Positions 57,124 through 64,000 of a DNA stretch of 64,000 nt are shown in pieces; position 1 is the stretch's first letter, and each line of letters opens with the position of its first letter. The stretch is from Methanocella sp. PtaU1.Bin125 (GTDB lineage Archaea > Halobacteriota > Methanocellia > Methanocellales > Methanocellaceae). The notes beneath the pieces are model-generated. The model was given only the letters and a program-made list of their open reading frames with translations. It was not told the DNA's origin and ran no database searches. Position numbers and translations under genes: made by a program. The stretch lies in NCBI GenBank assembly GCA_002067315.1, contig MVRA01000044.1, positions 1 through 64,000 of the forward strand. The letters run 5' to 3'.

Positions 57124-58014
57124 ATGAACAGTACCATTTCAGGCACAGGCATGGCAAGACTCACCCGGAAGGCGAGGGACATTTCCGGCCTCGTTAAGAC
57201 CGAGCTGCCGGTCGCCGCCGGGGTCTGCGTCGTCGCCGGCCAGCTCCTTGCGCTCGGCGGCCTGCCCCCGCTGACCGAAGCAGTGGCAGGCTTCCTGTCC
57301 GTATTCTTCATCTCCGGCGCGCTGATGATCACCAACGACTACTTCGACATCGAGGTCGACCGGGTGAACCATCCGGAGCGGCCGCTGCCGTCGGGCCGGG
57401 TTTCCGGGGCCGAAGCGCTCGGCCTGGCTGCGCTGTTCACGCTGTGCGGCCTGGCCGCCGCGGCCGTCCTGGGCCTGCCCACGTTCCTTATCGCCGCTTT
57501 CCTCTGGGTCATCGGCATCCTGTACAACTGGAAGCTCAAGGAGTCCGGGCTGCCGGGGAACCTGATCGTGGCGACCTCCGTCGGGATGACCTTCGTAACC
57601 GGCGGGATATCGGTGGGACAGCTGTCGAACGGGCTCGTCTGGCTGTTCGGCGCCCTCGCGTTCTTCTTCGACCTGGCTGAGGAGCTGGCGAACGGGGCCA
57701 TGGACGTCGAGGGCGACAAACTGCGATCGGCCCGGTCGCTGGCGATCGTAAGGGGTAAGCGGTTTGCGCTGGGCGTTTCCGGCCTGTTCTACGCCGTTTT
57801 TATCGCGCTGACCTTCGTGCCGTACGCGCTCGGCTGGCTGGGCCTGGCCTACCTGGCCCTCGTCGTCGTGACAGACCTGGTCGTCGCCTATTTCGTTTAC
57901 CGGCTGCTCAAAAGCGACACGCCGCGGGAAGGCAAGAAGATGACCCGTCGGCTGTACCTGACCCTGTTCGTGTTCGTCGTCGCGTTCATCGGGGTCCGGC
58001 TTTTGTCGGTGTGA
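57124..58014 (+). CDS. UbiA-family prenyltransferase
   Basis: The 296-residue protein has about eight membrane helices and both aspartate-rich motifs: NDYFDIEVDRVNHPERPLPS and DLAEELANGAMDVEGDKLRS. This is the digeranylgeranylglyceryl phosphate synthase type used for archaeal ether lipids, though other UbiA enzymes share these motifs. A TATA-like GTTATATACTG lies at 57093-57103, so the message has a very short leader; an ATG at 57151 is an alternative start. Confidence 0.85.
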   Translation: MNSTISGTGMARLTRKARDISGLVKTELPVAAGVCVVAGQLLALGGLPPLTEAVAGFLSVFFISGALMITNDYFDIEVDRVNHPERPLPSGRVSGAEALGLAALFTLCGLAAAAVLGLPTFLIAAFLWVIGILYNWKLKESGLPGNLIVATSVGMTFVTGGISVGQLSNGLVWLFGALAFFFDLAEELANGAMDVEGDKLRSARSLAIVRGKRFALGVSGLFYAVFIALTFVPYALGWLGLAYLALVVVTDLVVAYFVYRLLKSDTPREGKKMTRRLYLTLFVFVVAFIGVRLLSV

Positions 58015-58086
58015 TCCGACGGTCACGTTCACGCGCGCGGGCGCCCGCCTGATGCCGCCGGCACCGGACCGTTTATAAAAATATCC

Positions 58087-58142
58087 TTGGCGCCCATGGC
58101 TACCTGGCGCTCTTGGCGGGCGTGACAGGGGTCGCATTGCCA
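58087..58142. repeat. Repeat family R2, inverted copy
   Basis: Reversed, this segment reads GGCAATGCGACCCCTGTCAC then GCCCGCCAAGAGCGCCAGGT and AGCCATGGGCGCC, matching 17301-17351 over about 50 bases with few changes. Confidence 0.8.
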
Positions 58143-58190
58143 GGATATAGTTAGAGTTGATTCCCCGAACTGAATAAAAAGATTATAAGA

Positions 58191-59378
58191 TCAGGACTTG
58201 GTCCTGATCTTCGGCGCCTGCTCTTTCTGGATCTCCTGCAGTAAATCCGCAATCCGGCCCAGCGCTTCCTTGATCTGCTCCATCGAGGTCGCGTACGAAC
58301 ACCTCAAGTGCCCGACGCCCGACTCCCCGAACACGCTGCCAGGCACGGCGATCACGTGCTTCTCGTACAGCAGCCGCTCCGAGAACTGCTCGTCAGTCAG
58401 TCCCGTCGACTTCACCGAGGGGAACGCGTAGAACGCGCCCTTGGGCTCGAAGCAGGACAGGCCCAAATCGTTGAACCCTTTGACGATCACGCGGCGGCGG
58501 CGGTTGTACTCGTCGATCATCTGGCGCATGTCGTCCTGGCCGTTCTTCAGGGCCTCGATCGCGGCCATCTGTGCGGTGATGGGCGCGCACAGCATGGTGT
58601 ACTGATGGACTTTCATCATGGCCTCGATCACTTCGGCGTTGCCGCATGCATAACCTAAACGCCAGCCGGTCATGGCGAACGCCTTGGAGAAGCCGTTAAG
58701 AGCTATCGTATTGTCCCGCATGCCGTTGAACGACGCGATGGAGGCGTGCTTGCCCTCGTAGGTCATCTTCTCGTAGACCTCGTCGGAGATGATCATCAGG
58801 TCCCGCTCGACGGCGAGGTCGGCGATCTCTTCGAGGTCCTTGCGCGGCATGATGGCCCCGGTCGGGTTGTTGGGGTAGTTCATGATGACGGCCGTGGTGC
58901 GGTCGGTGATCTTCGCCTCCAGGTCCTCGCGGGTGACCTTGAAGTCGTTATCAACAGAGGCCGATACGGATACTGGCGTGCCGCCGGCCATGATCACGCA
59001 GGGCCGGTATGACACGTAGCTGGGCTCGACCACGAGCACTTCGTCGCCCGGGTCGACGATCGCCCGGACAGCGAGGTCGATACCCTCACTCACGCCCGTG
59101 GTGACTAATGTCTCGTTCTTCGGGCTGTAGTCGACGCCCGTAGCGTCGAACATGTACTTCGAGATCAACTCCCGCAGCTCCAGCAGGCCCCAGTTGGACG
59201 TGTAAGTGGTGTAACCCCGCTCCAGCGCGTAAATCGACGCCTCGCGCACCCGCCAGGGGGTGACGAAATCGGGCTCGCCCACGCCCAGCGATATCACGTC
59301 CGGTATACTGGAAGCGAGGTCGAAAAATTTCCGTATCCCTGACGGCGGCAGCCCTTTGACCTTGTTCGCGATCTTCAT
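58191..59378 (-). CDS. Aspartate-type aminotransferase (class I/II)
   Basis: The 395-residue protein is a fold-type I aminotransferase. It has SLGVGEPDFVTPWRVREASI, GYTTYTSNWGLLELRELISK, YPNNPTGAIM, SDEVYEKMTYEGKH, the PLP-lysine segment LNGFSKAFAMTGWRLGYACG and the C-terminal arginine in LRCSYATS. It probably uses aspartate or aromatic amino acids. The gene overlaps the lrp-type gene by four bases, so the regulator may control it. Confidence 0.92.
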   Translation of the reverse strand: MKIANKVKGLPPSGIRKFFDLASSIPDVISLGVGEPDFVTPWRVREASIYALERGYTTYTSNWGLLELRELISKYMFDATGVDYSPKNETLVTTGVSEGIDLAVRAIVDPGDEVLVVEPSYVSYRPCVIMAGGTPVSVSASVDNDFKVTREDLEAKITDRTTAVIMNYPNNPTGAIMPRKDLEEIADLAVERDLMIISDEVYEKMTYEGKHASIASFNGMRDNTIALNGFSKAFAMTGWRLGYACGNAEVIEAMMKVHQYTMLCAPITAQMAAIEALKNGQDDMRQMIDEYNRRRRVIVKGFNDLGLSCFEPKGAFYAFPSVKSTGLTDEQFSERLLYEKHVIAVPGSVFGESGVGHLRCSYATSMEQIKEALGRIADLLQEIQKEQAPKIRTKS

Positions 59379-59854
59379 GGGTGAACGACCAGCCGCTTGT
59401 CCTCTTCACGGTCGAACATGATCTCGCCCTCGGTCTTGTAGGCCCGCAGCATGAAGTGGGTGGCGGTATGCTGCACCTGCTGCAGCGGGGCGATCTTCTC
59501 GGCCACGAAGAAGGCGAGCTCCTTCATGGTCTTACCCTTGATCAGCAGGTTGAGATCGTGGTCTCCCGACACCAGCATACAGTTGACGACCTCGGGAAAC
59601 TTCGAGATGCGCTCGGCGATGGAGTCGTATCCGACGCCGCGGTCCAGCGACACGGAGACCTCGATGATGGCGTAGACGGCCTCGTCGCCGAACTTGTCCC
59701 AGTCGACGATGGCCTTGTACCTCTTGATGACACCGCGGGCTTCCATGGCAGCGACGAAGTTGGCGACTTCCGCCTCGTCCATGCCTGTCTGCTCAGCGAT
59801 CTCCTTCGGCGTCAAACGCGCGTCTTTTTCCAGTAGCTCGAGTACTTCTCTCAT
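59375..59854 (-). CDS. Lrp/AsnC-family regulator
   Basis: The 159-residue protein has a helix-turn-helix (LLEKDARLTPKEIAEQTGMD, EAEVANFVAAMEARGVIKRY) and a RAM effector domain (DEAVYAIIEVSVSLDRGVGY, VVNCMLVSGDHDLNLLIKGK). It probably senses an amino acid. The stop overlaps the aminotransferase start, which suggests that both belong to one amino-acid metabolic unit. A histone gene lies upstream on the same strand's far side. Confidence 0.93.
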   Translation of the reverse strand: MREVLELLEKDARLTPKEIAEQTGMDEAEVANFVAAMEARGVIKRYKAIVDWDKFGDEAVYAIIEVSVSLDRGVGYDSIAERISKFPEVVNCMLVSGDHDLNLLIKGKTMKELAFFVAEKIAPLQQVQHTATHFMLRAYKTEGEIMFDREEDKRLVVHP

Positions 59855-60190
59855 ATCGATCCCGTTATACGGTTTAGTTTTCGGATAGTACCATTAAAGC
59901 TGCAACTTCATATTTCTTGCGATGATAACCGGTGGCAGCACGGGCAGGAAAGCGTCGGGAGCTAAAGGTGAAACCGCGGTGCCATGCCGCCGCTCCGGCC
60001 CGCGTGCGCGCGCGGGCGCGGCCGTACGGCCGGTGCATCGGACGGAACGTCTGCATGCCGCATTGTCATGCGGGAGACGGGGACGACGGGTGATTGTGAA
60101 AATCCCGGGATTACAATTACTGCCGGAAAAGTAAATAGAAAAATTGATAGCCGTTTTATTCCATGTAGCGGCAGTGATATCAAGTGAGCT

Positions 60191-60403
60191 TTAGAGGTTC
60201 AGCCTTTCGACAGCCAGCTTGATGTCGTCGGCCTTGATCGTCTTCCGGCCCGCGTGCGCGCAGAGCTTGCTGGCCTCGCGCCCGACCTTGAGCACGTAGT
60301 CTTCCGTGTACTTCACCATTTCATCGACGGCCTCGGCGGATATTCTCTCGCCGCCGGCCTCGCTTAAGAGTCTTGAGATGGGTGCTTTGGAAATCTCGGT
60401 CAT
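60191..60403 (-). CDS. Archaeal histone
   Basis: The 70-residue protein is a single histone fold: APISRLLSEAGGERISAEAV, DEMVKYTEDYVLKVGREASK and AHAGRKTIKADDIKLAVERL. The RKTIKADDI loop is the typical signature. It wraps DNA as dimers and larger oligomers. GAGGTAA lies ten bases before the ATG. The gap 59885-60190 holds no gene. Confidence 0.96.
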   Translation of the reverse strand: MTEISKAPISRLLSEAGGERISAEAVDEMVKYTEDYVLKVGREASKLCAHAGRKTIKADDIKLAVERLNL

Positions 60404-60542
60404 ATAAATTACCTCACTATCGTATAGCTTTACTAAGAAGTCGATACATTATAAAATTTTCTAATCTCAACGGAAATGGCCTGAAAATTCGTTTCACGGT
60501 CGATATAGACTTAAATAATTAAAAGACCATGGAAATGAAAAG

Positions 60543-60716
60543 CTAAGCCCGCCTGACAAACCGCAGGGGAGCCAGCTCTTCGCCCGGACGCCGTGCCGGA
60601 CAGCCGAACGCCAGCATCGACCGGATCATCCCGCAGTAGCCGCTTCGCTTCCCCCGCCGGAGGCCGTGAGACCTGTAGGGGCAGCCTTCGTGATCGCATT
60701 CTCTTTCCGGTGCCAT
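60543..60716 (-). CDS. Small cysteine-containing protein, 57 residues
   Basis: The protein starts MAPERECDHEGCPYRSHGLR and continues with RGKRSGYCGMIRSMLAFGC. C, H, C, H and two later cysteines could form a zinc site. I recognise no family. A TATA-like CTTATATACC (minus, 60751-60760) is about 35-45 bases upstream, which supports expression. A GTG at 60728 would add four residues. Confidence 0.55.
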   Translation of the reverse strand: MAPERECDHEGCPYRSHGLRRGKRSGYCGMIRSMLAFGCPARRPGEELAPLRFVRRA

Positions 60717-60866
60717 GCCATTATACACCGATCTTCCTTGGGGATGGGGGTATATAAGATAAAGCTGTGTGCGTACTGAAACTAATCATAATTATTTCCA
60801 GCGCACACCTCGCTGCATATCTCAGCGTGTTACGTATCGCAGCGTGATACTGATGTGTAAAAAGTA

Positions 60867-61424
60867 TCACTTATTTAGCAAACGCATCAAGTCGTACTTC
60901 GTTATGACACCGATGGCCTTGCCCATTTCCATGACCAGCACGGCGTGGTACGATTCGAGCAGGTGGGAGATGGTGCCCATGCTGGTGCTGGGGGACACGG
61001 CCGGGAACGAGTCCTCCATGCGGGCCCGGACCTTCGAGCTGCTGATGCTGCTCAGGTCCTCGCTGCCCATGGCCTGCACGACGACGTTCTCCGATATGCT
61101 GCCGACCGGCACGCCCGAGTCGATGACCGGCAGCTGCGAGAAGCCGTGCTTCTCCATCAGCTTGACCGCGTGGTCGATCGTATCGGAGGTCGAGACCGCG
61201 ATGACCGGCGCGGTCATCAGGTCTTTGGCGGTGACCCGGCTTTTCTCCATCTCGTCCAGCGCGTTGATGATGCTCCGCAGCGTCGACAGCCGGGGGTCGA
61301 CGTCGCCTGCCTCGATCCTGGCGATCAGGGGCTGGCTGACGCGGGCCTTCTCGGCCAGGGTGCTCTGGGTCAGCCCGAGCTTCATGCGCCGCCGCTTTAT
61401 GCTTTCCGGGGTGGGCAGTTCCAT
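60867..61424 (-). CDS. HTH-XRE regulator with two CBS domains
   Basis: The 185-residue protein joins an XRE-type helix-turn-helix (residues 8-60, RRRMKLGLTQSTLAEKARVS, QPLIARIEAGDVDPRLSTL) to a CBS pair (65-185; AKDLMTAPVIAVSTSDTIDH, GFSQLPVIDSGVPVGSISEN, GTISHLLESYHAVLVMEMGK, AIGVITKYDLMRLL). This arrangement is characteristic of archaea; CBS pairs bind adenosine-type ligands. Target genes are unknown. Confidence 0.93.
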   Translation of the reverse strand: MELPTPESIKRRRMKLGLTQSTLAEKARVSQPLIARIEAGDVDPRLSTLRSIINALDEMEKSRVTAKDLMTAPVIAVSTSDTIDHAVKLMEKHGFSQLPVIDSGVPVGSISENVVVQAMGSEDLSSISSSKVRARMEDSFPAVSPSTSMGTISHLLESYHAVLVMEMGKAIGVITKYDLMRLLNK

Positions 61425-61637
61425 AATCGACTAAAGCGACAGCAGACATAATATAACTATGCATTGACACGGAGGGCGCGAAGGGCCGGTCGGCATGCAA
61501 GGAGACTATACGCGAGGGGACGCCAATAGCCCTGTGGATAAAATAGACAAAAGGCTCCCATCGGACTATTTACGATATAATCGTCCGTGCCCATAGTGAC
61601 CTTTGCTTTCCTCGTACCTAATGTTTATAAAATTGAT

Positions 61638-61650
61638 AATATATATATAA
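61638..61650 (+). promoter_or_regulatory. TATA element of the surface-protein gene
   Basis: AATATATATATAA lies about 70-80 bases before the ATG at 61718, predicting a leader of roughly 45 bases. Confidence 0.5.
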
Positions 61651-61717
61651 TTGCGGGACGAAGAATAGGCATGAGGCCGGTTACAGGTTTTACTATTGCC
61701 CTGCATCCGTCATATCA

Positions 61718-63253
61718 ATGTCCCGGATTAAACGGTACGTGCTCGCCGCGGCCCTGGTTTCAGCCATCTTACTGATAATCTCCGCTGCCTGCGCACAGGC
61801 CATTGACGTTAACGATAGCGATACCTCCGACGAGACGGAGGAGGTCGACGTCGACGATCTGTTCGACGGCGCCAGTCCGGGCTTCGTCGTCATACAGGGT
61901 TATGTCAGCGAAGCGCCGGATATCAGGGACCGCCCGGGCGTCCTGATCCCGGTGGCGGGGGCGCGCATCTACTTCATCTATCACAATGTGGTCGTGGCCT
62001 CCACGATCTCCAACCCGATCGGCTTTTATTCCGTGATGGTGCCCGCCGCCGAAGGCTATACCGTGGTGACGACCGCCCCGGGCTTTCAGGCGCGGATTGT
62101 CCAGGAGGACTTTCCTGGTACGAGGACGTACGATATCGGTCTGACTCCCATCCCGTTCAACGGTTTCGTGCCGTACGCGCTCTATCCGGTGCTGGAGACC
62201 AGCCCGGGCAGAGAGTTTGACTGTATCATCCTCGTGGAAAATTTTCAGGTGATCGATCAGATGGTGACCTTCACTGTCACGACGCCCCCGGAAATGCAGG
62301 CCTGGTTCCCGCTAGGCGAGGCCATGATGGTGCGCGCGGGCGACAGAAACGAGATGGTCTTCCGCATGAAGTACGTCGGGAAGGCGCAGGGGCCCCAGGT
62401 GGTGAAGGTGACGGTCAACGGCGGCGCCTACTTTGCCGAGATACCTGTCGTGGTGGTCGTGAAAGACCTGCCGTTCGAGGAGATCACCTTCTGGTCCTAC
62501 TCGCCGGAAAAAATCGTCCGGCCCGGCGACACGGTTAATTTCCTCATCTATGCCGAGAATAAGTACGCCCAGGAAAAAGACCTGCAGCTGGATATCGAGA
62601 AGCCCGACAACTGGACCGTCACGACCGGCAACGGCTCGCAGCTGTTCGTTCCTGACGAGAAGATCGGCAGCTCATATCTCTGGGTCTACGTCCCCGGCGA
62701 TACAGAGCCAGGGAACTATACGATCAACCTGACGCTTTGCGGCGAGGGCGTCAGGTCGAACGAGCTGAACCTTAAGGTCCGTGTGCAGGATATGCCCCTG
62801 TATGACGCGATCATCAAAGGGCAGAACAGGACGAGCGGGGGCATTCCCGAACTGAACCTGTCGGCGGGCGAGGCTTTCGAGCTGCCGGTGCGCGTCTACA
62901 ACAGCTGGGACTTCCCGGTCTCGATCCAGGCGACGGCCGAGATCGGCGACGGCTGGCCGGGCATGATCAGCGGCGTCCCCAACGGGCACGTCAAAGTGGA
63001 GCCGGGAAGCGCCCGGGAGTTCACCGTCAAGTCACGGGTGCCCAACGGCACATACGGCAACTTTACCGCCCGCGTCTATCTCGAGTCGCCCGGCCAGGAC
63101 ATGACCCTGCTGGCACTCATTACGGTGCCGGCGCCACCGCCGCCGGAGCCGGCGGGAAGCGAAGACTGGAAGAGTATAGCCCTGACAGGAGTCACAGCCC
63201 TGACGATAGCGATTACACTGGCCGCGTCTATCGTCAGGCGGCTAAAGTTATAG
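61718..63253 (+). CDS. Membrane-anchored surface protein with beta-sandwich (CARDB/NEW3-like) repeats
   Basis: The 511-residue protein has a signal peptide (YVLAAALVSAILLIISAACA), an acidic stretch, a carboxypeptidase-regulatory-like domain (about 55-145; AGARIYFIYHNVVVASTISN, FYSVMVPAAEGYTVVTTAPG), then three beta sandwiches of CARDB/NPCBM-associated type (WSYSPEKIVRPGDTVNFLIY, AGEAFELPVRVYNSWDFPVS), and a C-terminal membrane helix with basic tail (ALTIAITLAASIVRRLKL). Sequons are common. It probably links envelope parts or supports a surface process. Confidence 0.85.
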   Translation: MSRIKRYVLAAALVSAILLIISAACAQAIDVNDSDTSDETEEVDVDDLFDGASPGFVVIQGYVSEAPDIRDRPGVLIPVAGARIYFIYHNVVVASTISNPIGFYSVMVPAAEGYTVVTTAPGFQARIVQEDFPGTRTYDIGLTPIPFNGFVPYALYPVLETSPGREFDCIILVENFQVIDQMVTFTVTTPPEMQAWFPLGEAMMVRAGDRNEMVFRMKYVGKAQGPQVVKVTVNGGAYFAEIPVVVVVKDLPFEEITFWSYSPEKIVRPGDTVNFLIYAENKYAQEKDLQLDIEKPDNWTVTTGNGSQLFVPDEKIGSSYLWVYVPGDTEPGNYTINLTLCGEGVRSNELNLKVRVQDMPLYDAIIKGQNRTSGGIPELNLSAGEAFELPVRVYNSWDFPVSIQATAEIGDGWPGMISGVPNGHVKVEPGSAREFTVKSRVPNGTYGNFTARVYLESPGQDMTLLALITVPAPPPPEPAGSEDWKSIALTGVTALTIAITLAASIVRRLKL

Positions 63254-63389
63254 TCATTTTAAAAGGTTTCAAACAAGGGCATAATCCCGGGGGATGTATG
63301 GCATGCCGTGCCCGGGGGACGCGAGACATGCCAGTCCCTCGATATGAGACCCCTCCGGGCCAATCCAAGGACCCCCTGGGCCGGTCACG

Positions 63390-63455
63390 CGTGCGCGCGC
63401 GAGGCCTCCCGGCGCTTCCCGGGAACGTCCGAAACCTTTCAGGAGTGACTATATA
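63390..63455. repeat. Dispersed repeat R4, copy 2
   Basis: It shares CGTGCGCGCGCGAGGC and a CAG[A/G]A/GTGACTATA segment with 33977-34063. The gap 63254-63557 has no gene. Confidence 0.5.
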
Positions 63456-63557
63456 ATCCAGGCACTATACACAATGGCTACCAGGGCTATCATGAAACAC
63501 CGGACACAGAGGGTTACCTGTACCCATCGTGTCCCTGTTGCCCCGGGTATCCAATGC

Positions 63558-63992
63558 TTACTCGAACTTCGACACAGTGACGCTGCTGATATCGGCGTTC
63601 ATGATAAGGTCGAAGCAGACCTTGTCTTCCCATCCGGCCTTGGCGAACATGTCCATGAAGCAGACGCCGATCACCTTGCCGCCGGGCTTCAGGATCTTTT
63701 TCACGATATCGCTGCAGGCGTCCGTGCTGACTTTGCTCCCGGGCATCGACAGCCCGCCGAGCAGTATGACGTAGTCGGCGTTGTACGGGTCCGTGGCCCC
63801 GCCGATCTGCATGCCCACGCCGTCCACCCGCCAGATCGACCGGGCGTCGTCCAGCAGGCCATCCGGCACATAGACCATGCCCTGCACCAGCTCGCGGATC
63901 GTGTAGGCGAACAGCTCGATGAACGGCACACACGTCCCCGGGTTGCCTATGAACACGATCTTGCTGTTGTGCTGCAGGTTCAGGCCCTGCAT
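63558..63992 (-). CDS. DUF2124 protein
   Basis: The 144-residue protein resembles the DUF2124 family, found almost only in methanogens. It has IVFIGNPGTCVPFIELFAYT, GVGMQIGGATDPYNADYVIL, GGLSMPGSKVSTDACSDIVK and KVIGVCFMDMFAKAGWEDKV. Function is not known. The first ATG in the window is at 63992; the frame stays open to the right edge, so the start could lie beyond it. Confidence 0.8.
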   Translation of the reverse strand: MQGLNLQHNSKIVFIGNPGTCVPFIELFAYTIRELVQGMVYVPDGLLDDARSIWRVDGVGMQIGGATDPYNADYVILLGGLSMPGSKVSTDACSDIVKKILKPGGKVIGVCFMDMFAKAGWEDKVCFDLIMNADISSVTVSKFE

Positions 63993-64000
63993 CGTCGACT

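Overview
The window looks like a chromosomal segment of a GC-rich methanogenic archaeon, most likely a class II methanogen such as a Methanocellales or Methanosarcinales relative (lineage is inference). Supporting signs are archaeal TATA-box promoters, a histone, a MsvR-type V4R regulator, DUF2124 and DUF373 proteins, an amt-glnK pair with an NrpR-like operator, a UbiA-type prenyltransferase, a class II photolyase and strict-anaerobe oxidative defence genes (rubrerythrin, superoxide reductase, hybrid-cluster protein, rubredoxin).

Positions 1-14734 (minus strand, cut by the left edge) hold one tightly packed unit of contractile-tail genes: sheath, tube, tail-assembly chaperone with a possible frameshift partner, Ala/Pro-rich tape measure, two paralogous hub-associated proteins flanking an unrecognised 472-residue protein, a gpD-like hub fused to about 440 residues of charged coiled coil, a small coiled-coil protein, spike, PAAR tip, gp25, gpJ, a gpI-like protein, a fibre-like protein and a partial gene. 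The order resembles PBSX/P2-type tails, yet the sheath gene is first, behind its own promoter, and no capsid, terminase or integrase is visible. A contractile injection system or tailocin is the best reading. This is the most interesting part of the window.

Positions 15038-23613 carry an ASST-like protein, a lipoprotein, a cytoplasmic HtrA protease, amt-glnK, rubrerythrin plus superoxide reductase, a divergent SpeD-like protein and an ornithine cyclodeaminase/alanine dehydrogenase homologue. Positions 24071-33436 carry a photolyase, a PHP protein, flavin and SAM enzymes, the divergent msvR/hcp pair with inverted-repeat operators, a HEAT-repeat protein, rubredoxin and a Na/Pi-type transporter.

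Positions 34211-49012 carry a PadR-RDD pair, flavodoxin-like proteins, an HMA protein, an AN1-rhomboid fusion, a glycogen-debranching-type glycosidase, MgtC/DUF4010, small zinc proteins, a metal/cobalamin binding lipoprotein, an ABC exporter and small conserved proteins. Positions 49289-63992 carry TetR with operators, DUF373, surface proteins, a glyA-serB-coiled-coil operon, a UbiA prenyltransferase, an aminotransferase with an Lrp regulator, a histone, an HTH-CBS regulator and DUF2124.

The long intergenic gaps are not empty. They hold at least four families of dispersed or inverted repeats, several able to form long perfect hairpins, and many contain alternating GC tracts. No tRNA, rRNA, CRISPR array or transposase was recognised.
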